DNA from: Vibrio neonatus
GTDB taxonomy: Bacteria; Pseudomonadota; Gammaproteobacteria; Enterobacterales; Vibrionaceae
Assembly: GCF_024346975.1 (NCBI RefSeq)
Contig: NZ_AP024886.1
Location: forward strand, 248,001-312,000
Direction of reading: 5' to 3'
DNA: 64,000 nucleotides
Shown one piece after another: positions 8,589-17,376 of the stretch; positions within the stretch are counted from its first letter, which is position 1; every line of letters begins with the position of its first letter. A program made the position numbers and the translations under genes. The notes below the pieces were generated by a model. It worked only from the letters and a program-made list of their open reading frames with translations. It ran no database searches and was not told the origin of the DNA.

Positions 8589-8804
8589 GTGGCAACTAAA
8601 GCGTATAAAAGTCAGCTCAGAATTATTGTTGCGATGCTCATTGTCGCTTTTTTATCTATTTTTGGTCATATCATATTGTCGCCGGTATTGGCGAAATTTG
8701 GTTGGGTGGAATATATCGCTGCTGCAATTCCATTCACCATGATGGCGCTGTGTGTTTGGGCGGTAAGAGATGCAGCTAAAGCGCAAGATTCAGAGGAAAG
8801 TTAA
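8589..8804 (+). CDS. Small two-helix membrane protein, unknown
   Basis: I prefer the GTG at 8589, because AGAAGGA lies 6-7 nt upstream; an in-frame ATG at 8514 would add 25 residues but lacks a ribosome site. From 8589 the product is 71 aa with two hydrophobic segments, LRIIVAMLIVAFLSIFGHIIL and YIAAAIPFTMMALCVWAV, and an acidic tail. It is convergent with the DUF4156 lipoprotein gene. I do not recognise the family. Confidence 0.5.
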   Translation: MATKAYKSQLRIIVAMLIVAFLSIFGHIILSPVLAKFGWVEYIAAAIPFTMMALCVWAVRDAAKAQDSEES

Positions 8805-8825
8805 AGGCAATCTCGCGCTACAAAG

Positions 8826-9161
8826 TTAAGGCTGCGGGCAGTGATAGGCCGTACCAATTAAGGTGGCTGATGTTTTAAAATAATGCGGGCTTAGTAAAAC
8901 GACGGTATTGGCTTGTATTTTGTAGGCGTTATTTTTGATGTCATTGATGGCTCCGCGAACCAGCACATCATTGCCGTAAAACAGGTACGAATACCAATGC
9001 CCCTCATTGCCCGTGACTTCGCCAACCCAGTTGCAGTTTTGAATTAACGGTGCATTGTTTGTTCTCACTTGTACCTGTTGCGCGCCATCTAACAATGTAT
9101 TGCTAGGGGTGGAACAAGCGGTCAAAACGACAGACAACAAGCATACCAAGATAAACTTCAT
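8826..9161 (-). CDS. DUF4156 domain lipoprotein
   Basis: 111 aa with a lipoprotein signal (MKFILVCLLSVVLTACST), so the Cys at residue 16 is the likely lipidation site. The rest matches the DUF4156 pattern: V-R-T-N near the start, NCNWVGEVTGNEGHWYSYLFYGN, GAINDIKNNAYKIQANTVVLL, and a final GTAYHCP. The family is found as small outer-membrane or periplasmic lipoproteins of unknown function in Vibrio and relatives. It is a single gene starting at ATG 9161. Confidence 0.75.
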   Translation of the reverse strand: MKFILVCLLSVVLTACSTPSNTLLDGAQQVQVRTNNAPLIQNCNWVGEVTGNEGHWYSYLFYGNDVLVRGAINDIKNNAYKIQANTVVLLSPHYFKTSATLIGTAYHCPQP

Positions 9162-9336
9162 CTAAATCTTTGATCCATTAGGAAATTAGTTAAATAAATA
9201 ATAGGTGATGAGATGGGATTGCGTAGAAGAATTTACCGAATTACCGTGTTTATTTCCAATCGCCCGCCGTTTGTTTGTGGTTTATTGAAACTTATGGTTT
9301 ATTAAGACAGTCGCAAGCACTACAAGGCGCTTTCTA

Positions 9337-9861
9337 GTGAATATTCAAACCCCTCGCCTCAGTTTGTCTCTATTAAGTGTAGAGGATTGGGCAATATTTC
9401 ATGATTTACATACTAATCAAGAAGTCATGGCACTGTGTTATGACGTGCCAAGCATTGAAGAGCTTCAAGACAAGTTTAAACTGCGCACCCAAGCGTGGAT
9501 TAAGCAATCGACACATTGGTTGTGTCTTGTTATTACCGATAAACAAAGCAATGAAAAAGTGGGCGTAACGGGCTTTTGTTTGCAAGGTGATATTGCCGAA
9601 GTTGGTTATATGCTTCTGCCGCAATTTTATGGCTTAGGTTATGCTACGGAATCACTTCGGGCGGTGATTGATTGGGCCAGTAAAACCCAAAATATAGACA
9701 TGTTTACCGCTGTCGTTACCGAAGGGAACATCGCCTCTGAAAGAGTATTAACTAAAGCGGGTTTTACGCTTATTCGCACCATTGCTGATGCCTCGACGAT
9801 AGGTAATCAACGCTATGCCGATCATATGTATTATTTGGCATTAGATGCCGAAGAAGCCTAA
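9337..9861 (+). CDS. GNAT-family N-acetyltransferase
   Basis: 174 aa, GTG start at 9337 with AAGGCG upstream. It opens with TPRLSLSLLSVEDW, usual for RimJ-like acetyltransferases. GVTGFCLQGDIAEVGYMLLPQFYGLGYATESLRAVIDWA holds the acetyl-CoA-binding motif A (Q-x-x-G-x-G/A analogue QFYGLGYA), and SERVLTKAGFTLIRT forms motif B. The substrate could be a protein N-terminus or a small molecule; sequence alone does not decide. Single gene. Confidence 0.8.
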   Translation: MNIQTPRLSLSLLSVEDWAIFHDLHTNQEVMALCYDVPSIEELQDKFKLRTQAWIKQSTHWLCLVITDKQSNEKVGVTGFCLQGDIAEVGYMLLPQFYGLGYATESLRAVIDWASKTQNIDMFTAVVTEGNIASERVLTKAGFTLIRTIADASTIGNQRYADHMYYLALDAEEA

Positions 9862-9917
9862 CTCATAGTTACGTTTTTATAGAGAAATACACCCGTAATG
9901 ACTCGTCTATATTGAGC

Positions 9918-10451
9918 TTATCGAAGGCGAAGGTAGCGGTTTTTTACCATATGATCCGCTAGTCTTTGTGCTTGTATATGCTTAAATTGTAATGGCTTTT
10001 CAAGATTGCCAAATAAAGAAATGCCGCCGCCTAATAGCACTGGGATAGTAGTGACGATCAATTCGTCGATAAGGTCTTGCTCTAAAAAGCTTTGAACGGT
10101 TTTTCCGCCATCAATATAGAGATCTTTGTACCCTTGTTGTGCTAAATCACTAATGATTTTGTTCAGTTCTCCACTGATTAAAAACACCTTCTGTTGTAAG
10201 TTTTCAGGAACGGTTTTTAATGTATTGCTGAGTACAAATACCGGCTTATTATAGGGCCAATCAATACCAAAGCTCAGTACCATTTCGAAGGTATTACGCC
10301 CCATCACCAAAGCATCCACTCTGTCCATAAAATCGGCAAAGCCGAAGTCCGATTGCTCGGGATTAGGTACATCATGCAGCCAATCAATTTGATTGTTTTT
10401 GTCAGCGATATAACCATCTAGGCTAGTGGCGATGTAGACGATATTTGACAT
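9918..10451 (-). CDS. Dihydrofolate reductase-family protein (RibD C-terminal domain)
   Basis: 177 aa. It begins IVYIATSLDGYIADKNNQIDWL, the usual start of the RibD_C / YwjB-type reductase family. VDALVMGRNTFEMVLSF and KPVFVLSN follow, then YKDLYIDGGKTVQSFLEQDLIDELIVTTIPVLLGGGISLFG, the NADPH-binding and C-terminal hallmark. It is not a true FolA, as length and motifs differ. The substrate is unknown. Starts at ATG 10451; the upstream 408-bp gap contains two copies of the dispersed TGGGTGTC word. Confidence 0.8.
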   Translation of the reverse strand: MSNIVYIATSLDGYIADKNNQIDWLHDVPNPEQSDFGFADFMDRVDALVMGRNTFEMVLSFGIDWPYNKPVFVLSNTLKTVPENLQQKVFLISGELNKIISDLAQQGYKDLYIDGGKTVQSFLEQDLIDELIVTTIPVLLGGGISLFGNLEKPLQFKHIQAQRLADHMVKNRYLRLR

Positions 10452-10859
10452 GTTTTGCTCTTGAAAATGGGTGATTAATTAAGAGTATAGGAAATCCTGT
10501 CAGTGCGAAACTTATGCATGTTATTGGTTCTACCATTGATGGGTGTCTCTATTTATTTTGCTCTAATCTTTGTTTTGTCTATTTGTTTTAGATACATGTT
10601 GTTTGAGGAAAGCTGTTGCCGTTTAAGGGGCATTTAAATGTGCAATGGATATCGCTAAAGAGTGGGTGTCCATGCTAGTTTTTAACGCATTTTCAGTGTG
10701 TTATGTGACATGTGTACGATTAAAGTTAAATCGTAATCAGCATCGAATCAACTAGTGGGTATACTCTTTCAAGGTGCTAATTATCTGCGTGCGGTTGCAT
10801 TTGATGGTTAGCCTGACAAAAAGCTTGGCATACGAATTCGAACATGGACGAGGAATTAG
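10452..10859. other. Intergenic region with two RTGGGTGTC words
   Basis: The gap lies between two divergently oriented genes. ATGGGTGTC is at 10539-10547 and GTGGGTGTC at 10662-10670, same orientation, 123 bp apart. No ORF or RNA gene is supported. Promoters for the DHFR-like and LysR genes must lie here, but I cannot place them with confidence. Confidence 0.55.
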
Positions 10860-11672
10860 ATGCTAGAAATTAAAATGCTAGATATGTTTCTTTTACTAAT
10901 GGAAACCCGCTCTACTTCTGCCGCGGCTAAGCGCAGTGGTTTTTCACAATCGTATGTATCTAAAATCTTAGGTCAGTTAAGAGAAGATCTAGACGATCCT
11001 TTGTTCATTCGAGATGAAAATGGGTTTAGCCCAACGGCGTATGCCATTGAAATAGAGCCAAGGGTGAGGGAAGCGTTAGCCGCTTTGCACAAGGCTGTCC
11101 AACCAAGGCTTTTTTCGCCAAAGAATATAGATACCATCACCATCCATATGATGGAGCCTTACATCATTGCTTATGGCAGGGATGTCATCAGCGCAATTCG
11201 TCAACACACTGATGCGCATATTGAATTGTTGCAATGGAATAAACAGAGTGAGCAGTTGATCCTTGATGAAGCGGTAGATATTGGCATCACAACAATGAAT
11301 GGCAGGAACCAAGCCTTTCATGAGCAATATTTGCACTCTGGCACCGGTAGCATCATCGGCCATGAACAGGGTGAATTTGTGAAGTATCTTGTGCCCGGAT
11401 TCAATGATTACACCAATTTGTATCAACAGTTGGCGCCAAGGCTTGAGCCCTCGATTGTTGTGGATAATCAAGTGCTTCTGACTCAGCTAATGGATGAGTA
11501 TCAGACCTTGCGTTATCGGGTTTGCGATCCCACTAAAACCCCAAAAATTAAGCTTGATATGGCATTAGTGACCAAAGCAGCGACCAGACGCAGCGCCAAG
11601 ATAAGATGGCTGACAACACTACTGCATCCCATTATCGAACAGCCTAGATCGGTCTCTGATTTATTTGACTAA
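10860..11672 (+). CDS. LysR-family transcriptional regulator
   Basis: 270 aa, slightly shorter than the usual 290-310. The N-terminal winged helix-turn-helix is clear: MLDMFLLLMETRSTSAAAKRSGFSQSYVSKILGQLREDLDDPLFIRDENGFSPTAYA. The effector domain is less conserved and has no obvious ligand signature. A ribosome site (ACGAGG) precedes ATG 10860. It stands 105 bp upstream of the DUF3179 gene and on the same strand as the sulfatase genes, so local control of that group is likely but not shown. Confidence 0.82.
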   Translation: MLEIKMLDMFLLLMETRSTSAAAKRSGFSQSYVSKILGQLREDLDDPLFIRDENGFSPTAYAIEIEPRVREALAALHKAVQPRLFSPKNIDTITIHMMEPYIIAYGRDVISAIRQHTDAHIELLQWNKQSEQLILDEAVDIGITTMNGRNQAFHEQYLHSGTGSIIGHEQGEFVKYLVPGFNDYTNLYQQLAPRLEPSIVVDNQVLLTQLMDEYQTLRYRVCDPTKTPKIKLDMALVTKAATRRSAKIRWLTTLLHPIIEQPRSVSDLFD

Positions 11673-11777
11673 TCCTTACTCCCCTCAATCACTAATAGTG
11701 ATAGTTGCTATTCCTGTGCTATGCCACAGTCTCGCCTTAGACTTAGCTCAAATATTAAGCAAAGCAGAGGTGGCAAC

Positions 11778-12920
11778 ATGAAAAAAGCAATTATGGTTTT
11801 GATAACGCTGAGTTTAGTGATTGGCGGGCTAGGTTCAGTCGCCTTGACCGAAGGTGGACAGCTTATCAATATGCCTCGTGATTGGGTATTTACCTTGTTT
11901 CAATATAAGGGATTGCTGACTGTTGCCATGTTACTGCTGGCTGTTGCTGCGCTGTGGTTGTCCACCCGTAACAAGGTGTTTAGCAAGATGGTGTTATCGC
12001 TCTATGTGGTTTCAATTCTTGGCTGTACCTTTCTGATTAACTGGTTTGCACCTGATTTTTGGCTGCGCTCACAGCAACATAATGCGACCTTTATGTCAGT
12101 AGAAGAAGCAGATTCGCGCTTGCAATCCAATGATGATGTTTTTGTTCTTGAGATTAACGGCGATGCGCGTGCTTATCCAAGAGATTGGATGCAACTGCCT
12201 CACATTGCCGGCGATGTGGTTGGTGGGCAAGATACGGTGATGACCTACTGCGCACTAAGTAACTTGCCGATGGCGTTTAATCCAAACATGAAAGGTCAAC
12301 CGACAGATTTTAAGATTATTGCGCAGGTACACAACAACCTTATTTTTACTGATCGCAATAGTGGCGAATTGATTCAGCAAGTGACGGCAACGGCTGAATA
12401 CAGTCAAACTGAACTGGAGCAATACCCGGTGCAGCGTATGCCTTGGGAGTCGTTTAAAGCTTTGTACCCAGAAGGGCAGGTATTTAATTATGAGCCAGTG
12501 TTATACGACCATGTGACATTAAAGTTATTTGATAGCGCGTTAGAGCCTCATTATGAAGGCGAGCCAATGTTCCCGACCTTGAGCTTAGAAGACGACAGAT
12601 TGGCAACCGGTGAGCAAGTTTGGGGTGTGCAGGTAGGCAATGAATCTGTAGCCGTGACCACAGATGACTTTACCAAGAAAAATCAGTTGGTTGTTGAGCT
12701 ATCAAATCAAAAGATTCTTTTTGTGAATTATGAAGAATACCAAACCGTCGCTGCATATTTTGTTGATGATAGCCGTGACTGGGAAATGACTGAGGTCGAT
12801 CCGTACGGGTCATATACGTCAGGAAAACTTGAGCGCGTAAATTTATATTCAGGAATGCCGTGGATGGTTTGGAGTCACTGGTTTCCGGAAACACAATTAG
12901 TCAATAAACAAACTATTTAA
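11778..12920 (+). CDS. DUF3179 domain membrane protein
   Basis: I chose ATG 11778 because AGAGGTGG lies just upstream, giving 380 aa. The N-terminus has three hydrophobic segments (MVLITLSLVIGGLGSVAL, LLTVAMLLLAVAALWL, MVLSLYVVSILGCTFLINWF). The large extracytoplasmic part matches DUF3179: VFVLEINGDARAYPRDWMQLPHIAGDVVGG, TYCALSNLPMAFNP with the conserved Cys, and W-V-Q-V-x-x-x-S-V-A. The function of DUF3179 is not established. Its stop is 45 bp before the sulfatase-maturating enzyme gene, so the two are probably cotranscribed. Confidence 0.75.
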   Translation: MKKAIMVLITLSLVIGGLGSVALTEGGQLINMPRDWVFTLFQYKGLLTVAMLLLAVAALWLSTRNKVFSKMVLSLYVVSILGCTFLINWFAPDFWLRSQQHNATFMSVEEADSRLQSNDDVFVLEINGDARAYPRDWMQLPHIAGDVVGGQDTVMTYCALSNLPMAFNPNMKGQPTDFKIIAQVHNNLIFTDRNSGELIQQVTATAEYSQTELEQYPVQRMPWESFKALYPEGQVFNYEPVLYDHVTLKLFDSALEPHYEGEPMFPTLSLEDDRLATGEQVWGVQVGNESVAVTTDDFTKKNQLVVELSNQKILFVNYEEYQTVAAYFVDDSRDWEMTEVDPYGSYTSGKLERVNLYSGMPWMVWSHWFPETQLVNKQTI

Positions 12921-12965
12921 AAGAATAATAAATTATTGTCTTTCTAGAAAATGTAAGAGGTAGTT

Positions 12966-14252
12966 ATGAGTCATACTTTAAATTTTGTAAATAACGAATT
13001 TAACGGAAAAGAAATAAAAAGAATGCACATTATGGCGAAGCCAATTGGCGCCGTATGTAATATTGATTGTAATTACTGTTACTACTTAAGCAAACAAGGC
13101 TTGTTAGATTATAAAAAAGGCTGTTCGCCAGAAATCAATGACGAAACATTAGAGCACTATATTAAAAGCTACATATCCTCTCAGAATGCATCGCAGATTA
13201 TATTTTCTTGGCAGGGCGGTGAGCCTACTTTGTTGGGAGTGAGTTTTTTTGAAAAAGTGGTGGCGTTGCAAGCGAAATATCGCCCTAGCAATGTTGAAAT
13301 TCTCAATGATTTGCAAACGAACGGAACACTAATTGATGAGAAATGGTGTCAGTTTCTTAAAGCGAATAACTTTCTGGTAGGTCTGAGTATTGACGGCCCG
13401 CAAATGCTACACGATAGTTACCGCACCAATAAATCGGGGCGAGGAACCTTCAATAGAGTAATGCAAACGGTTGATTTGTTTCACCAGCATCAGGTGCAAT
13501 TTACCACACTGACTTGTGTGAATAATTTGACCAGTCGTAATCCTTTGCAGGTGTATCGTTTTTTACGTGATGAGGTACGTTCGCCTATCATGCAGTTCAT
13601 TTCTATCGTCGAAAAAAAAGACTTTCGAGAGTGTGCTCCGGATTCAGCTAATAGTGATTCTTTCATTCCAAAACAAGGGGATAAGGCGCTTATTCCGGGG
13701 AATGCACGTTCAATTGTAGAGCCTTGGTGTGTCAGTGATATTGCTTGGGGTAACTTTTTGATTGCGATTTTTGATGAGTGGTATCAAAAAGATATTGGGC
13801 GTGTTCATGTGCAATATTTTGAAGCGATTCTTCAAGCCTGGTCTGGTGGTCAGAACCCAATGTGTACTTTAGGGCCCGTTTGCGGCAAGGGCATGGCGAT
13901 GGAGCCTAATGGGGACATTTACACTTGCGATCACTATGTATATCCAGAATATAAAACTGGTAATATTTTAGAAGATGATCTTGCGACGCTGGCGTTTGGC
14001 AGTCAGCAGGCATTGTTTGGCTTAGATAAAATTAATCAGCTGCCAGAAAAGTGTCAGCAGTGTGATTATCAGTTTGCCTGCTTTGGTGAATGCCCGAAAA
14101 ACCGCTTTATAAAGACAGCAACGGGTGAAGCAGGTCTAAATTATTTGTGTGCAGGTTGGCATAAGTTTTTTAGTCATGCAGATAAAGACTTATCTCAAAT
14201 ACTTCGTACTCTTAAACAGCCTGTAGCAAACGGTAAACATATTCACGCCTAG
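12966..14252 (+). CDS. Anaerobic sulfatase-maturating enzyme (radical SAM, anSME)
   Basis: 428 aa. It has the radical-SAM cluster motif GAVCNIDCNYCYYL (CxxxCxxC), then FSWQGGEPTLLG, SIDGPQMLHDSYR and a C-terminal SPASM region with its Cys set (PMCTLGPVCGKGMAMEPNGDIYTCDHYVYPE, CQQCDYQFACFGECPKNR). This is the anSME layout. The enzyme oxidises the active-site Cys of a sulfatase to formylglycine. The sulfatase 188 bp downstream carries exactly the Cys-type CTPTR motif, making it the natural substrate. It works in the cytoplasm before sulfatase export. It is preceded by a good ribosome site (AAGAGG). Confidence 0.9.
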   Translation: MSHTLNFVNNEFNGKEIKRMHIMAKPIGAVCNIDCNYCYYLSKQGLLDYKKGCSPEINDETLEHYIKSYISSQNASQIIFSWQGGEPTLLGVSFFEKVVALQAKYRPSNVEILNDLQTNGTLIDEKWCQFLKANNFLVGLSIDGPQMLHDSYRTNKSGRGTFNRVMQTVDLFHQHQVQFTTLTCVNNLTSRNPLQVYRFLRDEVRSPIMQFISIVEKKDFRECAPDSANSDSFIPKQGDKALIPGNARSIVEPWCVSDIAWGNFLIAIFDEWYQKDIGRVHVQYFEAILQAWSGGQNPMCTLGPVCGKGMAMEPNGDIYTCDHYVYPEYKTGNILEDDLATLAFGSQQALFGLDKINQLPEKCQQCDYQFACFGECPKNRFIKTATGEAGLNYLCAGWHKFFSHADKDLSQILRTLKQPVANGKHIHA

Positions 14253-14257
14253 CGATT

Positions 14258-14285
14258 ATGTCTCATGATATTAATTATGAGACAT
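14258..14285 (+). repeat. Stem-loop between anSME and sulfatase genes
   Basis: ATGTCTCAT (14258-14266) pairs exactly with ATGAGACAT (14277-14285), directly after the anSME stop. There is no U-tract, so it may be an intercistronic stabiliser or weak attenuator rather than a terminator. Confidence 0.45.
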
Positions 14286-14440
14286 GAAAATTAATCTAGT
14301 CGCAAATGGAATAGCCACTATCACTTAAATTAACAAGCATAAAATGCCAATATTCCATTGGTGTTTTGTGTGGTGATTATATACAGGGAATATTATATGT
14401 CACTTCAATATTAATATTTCAACTTGCAATAGGTATATAA

Positions 14441-16096
14441 ATGATTATTTCAACAAATAAGCGGCTGAGTAAATTTAAACTGTTACCAATAGCATTATCT
14501 ATACTTCCTTTTACCGCAACGGCTAATTCAAACGTAGTTCATGATGCAGAATATTATATTCTTGAAGCGCAAAATGGAAAGGTTTGGGAAGTTGAAGATA
14601 AAGACTTAGACGCCAAACTTGCGGAGCTAGCAGAGGAGTATGGAACACCGCCTAATATTGTTCACTTTATGTGGGATGACCAACCTATGGGGGCGATTGG
14701 TGTACCGGCTATTCAGCAATCACGAGGTTACGATACGCCAAATCTAAATCAAATGGCTGATGAAGGAATGCTATTTAGCCGCATGTACACTGAGCCATCT
14801 TGTACGCCAACGCGAGCGGCAGCCTTAACAGGGCAGCATCCTATTCGAAATGGCATGTATCGAGTGGGTTTCCCCGTTGAGTACCATGGCATTTCAGAAG
14901 AGTCAGTGACAACGGCGAATATTTTATCCGATGCGGGCTATGCAACAGGCTTTTTTGGAAAGGCGCACCTTGGCGATATAGAAGAGTCGTATATGCATAA
15001 CCAAGGTTTTGACGTTGCTTTTGCCGCGATTTATAACCAAGTTGCCAGTATTTGGAACGAACAAGGTGAATCTGCGAATGCGACCATAGGGTTTAAAGAT
15101 TCCGTGCTAGCTCCCGATCCTTATCATTTAGATGATACCTATATGAGTGACGATATTGTGCTTTTTTATGAAGGGCATAAGGGGCAACAAGCGAAAGAGT
15201 GGTGTGGTGTTTCATTAGATTGTTATAACCAATTTGATCAAGAAGCAGAGCGAAGAGCTTTAGAGTTTATCGAAACTAATGCCGCAGCCAAACAGCCGTT
15301 TTATGTTGCTTGGTGGCCACAGTGGGTCTCGTTTATTCCTGAACAGCAAAAATCATCTCGTCAGCGAGGCATAGTGGGGGACGCGTATCAGAATAACCTT
15401 GATCCATCGGCAGGCGCTTTAATGGATACATTGAAAAAAGCCGGTATTGAAGAGAACACCTTAGTCATCGCAATGGCGGATAACGGGCCAATGACGCACA
15501 ATCCTCCTGCTGGACTAGGCATGGGTGAAGGCCTATTCCGAGGTGGTAAAGGAGACTTTACCGAAGGCGGAGTGCGAGTAACCGCTCAAGCATGGTGGCC
15601 GGGAATGATAGAACCAGGACAAACCGTTGGCGATATTATTCATGTGACTGACCTTTACACTACTTTTGCTCGATTAGGTAACGCGACAGAAAATATCCCA
15701 GATGACAGAGTGATTGATGGTATCGACCAAACCTCTTTGCTGATTAACGGTGATACGCATGGGCGTCGAGATTATGTTCATATTTATTCCGGAGACAAAT
15801 TGGGTGCAACGGTCAAGAAGCATTACAAAATGCACTGGATAAATACCGACCCAACGGCAGCAAGTGGTATTGGTTCAACCTATTATGACCTGCTCAACGA
15901 TCCAAGGGAGCAATCCCCACTGTTGGTGAATATGGTCATGCACGGCAATTCGTTTGCACGAATGAGAGAACGCCACGAAATGATGATGCAGAAATACCCG
16001 AACAAAGAAGCAGGCCAAGGACCAGCCTACACAGGCATGGAACTGCTGAATCCTGATACTAAGGAAATCAGTGAACCGCTTATTTTCATCGAGTAA
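14441..16096 (+). CDS. Secreted Cys-type sulfatase (arylsulfatase family S1)
   Basis: 551 aa from ATG 14441. The N-terminus has a signal-like stretch (FKLLPIALSILPFTATANS), so export is likely. The sulfatase signature CTPTRAAALTG has its Cys at residue 121, which must become formylglycine. The metal-binding NIVHFMWDDQ lies upstream, and GYATGFFGKAHLG and VIAMADNGPMTHN (Asp/Asn metal ligands) follow, with a C-terminal FRGGKGDFTEGGVR motif. Substrate is not predictable; marine bacteria use such enzymes to desulfate algal or animal glycans or small aryl sulfates. It follows its maturase and ends at a strong terminator. Confidence 0.9.
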   Translation: MIISTNKRLSKFKLLPIALSILPFTATANSNVVHDAEYYILEAQNGKVWEVEDKDLDAKLAELAEEYGTPPNIVHFMWDDQPMGAIGVPAIQQSRGYDTPNLNQMADEGMLFSRMYTEPSCTPTRAAALTGQHPIRNGMYRVGFPVEYHGISEESVTTANILSDAGYATGFFGKAHLGDIEESYMHNQGFDVAFAAIYNQVASIWNEQGESANATIGFKDSVLAPDPYHLDDTYMSDDIVLFYEGHKGQQAKEWCGVSLDCYNQFDQEAERRALEFIETNAAAKQPFYVAWWPQWVSFIPEQQKSSRQRGIVGDAYQNNLDPSAGALMDTLKKAGIEENTLVIAMADNGPMTHNPPAGLGMGEGLFRGGKGDFTEGGVRVTAQAWWPGMIEPGQTVGDIIHVTDLYTTFARLGNATENIPDDRVIDGIDQTSLLINGDTHGRRDYVHIYSGDKLGATVKKHYKMHWINTDPTAASGIGSTYYDLLNDPREQSPLLVNMVMHGNSFARMRERHEMMMQKYPNKEAGQGPAYTGMELLNPDTKEISEPLIFIE

Positions 16097-16102
16097 TATC
16101 GC

Positions 16103-16136
16103 AAAGGGCTACTTTATTATGAAGTAGCCCTTTTTT
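16103..16136 (+). terminator. Rho-independent terminator after the sulfatase
   Basis: AAAGGGCTACTT (16103-16114) pairs exactly with AAGTAGCCCTTT (16122-16133) and runs into six T. It ends the sulfatase transcription unit. Confidence 0.85.
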
Positions 16137-16155
16137 AGTTGGCTGGTTTTATCGA

Positions 16156-16261
16156 GACACCCATGATTTATCGTATCGTCTTTTGGTCTAAGTATGAGCT
16201 GTGAGTGAAGCACCTTTGAAGATCATTAGATGCATTGATTCTGGATTTAATTATGGGTGTC
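16156..16261. repeat. Inverted pair of the ATGGGTGTC word
   Basis: GACACCCAT at 16156-16164 and ATGGGTGTC at 16253-16261 are perfect inverted copies enclosing 88 bp of AT-rich, gene-free DNA. The arrangement resembles the two ends of a small REP doublet or MITE. Confidence 0.5.
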
Positions 16262-16366
16262 CACATTATTTCCACACTACATCACATCGCTATGGCTAAA
16301 AAACAGCCTGCACATCCGAAAATGAAATATTTGATTTAAAATTCAAGTATATACAGTGAACCCACT

Positions 16367-16404
16367 CAGTTTGATAATTAGATGGTCATCTAATTATCAA
16401 ACTG
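16367..16404. promoter_or_regulatory. Perfect 38-bp palindrome before sdpR, likely operator
   Basis: CAGTTTGATAATTAGATG (16367-16384) and its exact reverse complement (16387-16404) are separated by GT. The last base is 6 nt before the ATG of the ArsR-family gene, so it overlaps the leader and probably the promoter. ArsR-type repressors bind palindromes, and an autorepressor site is the simplest reading. The same sequence could form an mRNA hairpin hiding the ribosome site. Confidence 0.6.
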
Positions 16405-16410
16405 AAAATC

Positions 16411-16680
16411 ATGCAAGATATCTTTGAAGCATTATCTGATCCCCATCGCCGTAAGATACTCGACATGCTAAAGCATGGTGAGCTGTGCTCTTCTGACATT
16501 GCTAGTCAACTAGAGATCACGCCAGCATCGGTTACTCACCATTTAAATAAACTCAGATCAGCCAATTTGATTATTAAGACAAGGAAAGGAAGGAATATCT
16601 ACTACACGGTACACACCTCCTTAATGGAGGATGTTCTCACGTACATGTATTCATTAATTGATACTAAGGTCCTCAAATGA
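16411..16680 (+). CDS. ArsR-family repressor, SdpR-like autorepressor
   Basis: 89 aa winged-helix protein: IFEALSDPHRRKILDMLKHGELCSSDIASQLEITPASVTHHLNKLRSANLIIKTRKGRNIYYTVHTSLMEDV. This is the core ArsR/SmtB fold without the metal-binding Cys pair of metal sensors. Its 4-bp overlap with a downstream SdpI-family gene identifies the SdpR/SdpI arrangement, where in Bacillus the pair responds to the SdpC toxin. No sdpC-like gene is in the window. It starts at ATG 16411, directly behind a 38-bp perfect palindrome. Confidence 0.82.
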   Translation: MQDIFEALSDPHRRKILDMLKHGELCSSDIASQLEITPASVTHHLNKLRSANLIIKTRKGRNIYYTVHTSLMEDVLTYMYSLIDTKVLK

Positions 16681-17312
16681 TTAGAAATATCATATGCGCT
16701 GCAATTCTTTTTTTAATGTTATTTATCAGCTATTTATCATATTCTTCATTGCCAGATATGCTGGCAATGCGATATACCTTAGATGGGGTGGGATACCAAT
16801 ATGTAACCAAAAACGTGGCCACAATATTTTTACCGACTACCTATTTGGCGTGTATTCTCTTAACGGTGCTGTACGTTAAACTGCGCCCGACAAAATTGAA
16901 TTTAGATAATAGTACGTTCGCAACGAAAGAGGCCATTATTGCGATAGGTGTCCTAATGCTGGGCTATCACTACGCAAATCTTACGCAATACCATGAGATG
17001 GCTGAAAATATGGCAGGTTGCCAAACAAAGGTCTGTTCTATTGCACTATTTTTTATCATATCGAGTAATTTCTGGGGAAAGATAGAACCCAACTACCTCT
17101 TTGGATGCAAACTACCTTGGACATTGGCCAGTACCAATAATTGGAGATTAACGCATAGGCTCATAGCCAAAGTTTCTGCTGTGACTGGCATCTTGCTGTT
17201 ATTAACTACCCTCATATATCCTAGTTTCTATATTTGTTTAGTCGCACTACTGCTATTTGTATTGATCCCATCTTTCTACTCATATTGGTTGTTTAGGTAT
17301 CGCGGGATTTAA
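16677..17312 (+). CDS. SdpI-family membrane protein (immunity-like)
   Basis: 211 aa, overlapping the repressor gene by 4 bp (ATGA), so translation is coupled. It has about six hydrophobic segments, with the DUF1648-like start SSLPDMLAMRYTLDGVGYQYVTK and the SdpI-type segment LFGCKLPWTLASTNNWRLTHRLIAKVSAVTGILLLL, which matches the family's G-x-x-x-P-W-T-x-x-x-x-x-x-W motif. SdpI proteins protect the membrane against SdpC in Bacillus. In Proteobacteria the role is unknown. A terminator follows. Confidence 0.8.
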   Translation: MIRNIICAAILFLMLFISYLSYSSLPDMLAMRYTLDGVGYQYVTKNVATIFLPTTYLACILLTVLYVKLRPTKLNLDNSTFATKEAIIAIGVLMLGYHYANLTQYHEMAENMAGCQTKVCSIALFFIISSNFWGKIEPNYLFGCKLPWTLASTNNWRLTHRLIAKVSAVTGILLLLTTLIYPSFYICLVALLLFVLIPSFYSYWLFRYRGI

Positions 17313-17335
17313 TTGACTGAATGCTGATTTTAAAA

Positions 17336-17376
17336 CAATGCCAACCGAGCTTAGGTTGGCATTGTCATTTTTGTCT
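17336..17376 (+). terminator. Rho-independent terminator after sdpI-like gene
   Basis: CAATGCCAACC (17336-17346) pairs exactly with GGTTGGCATTG (17354-17364), followed by a T-rich tract. Confidence 0.8.
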
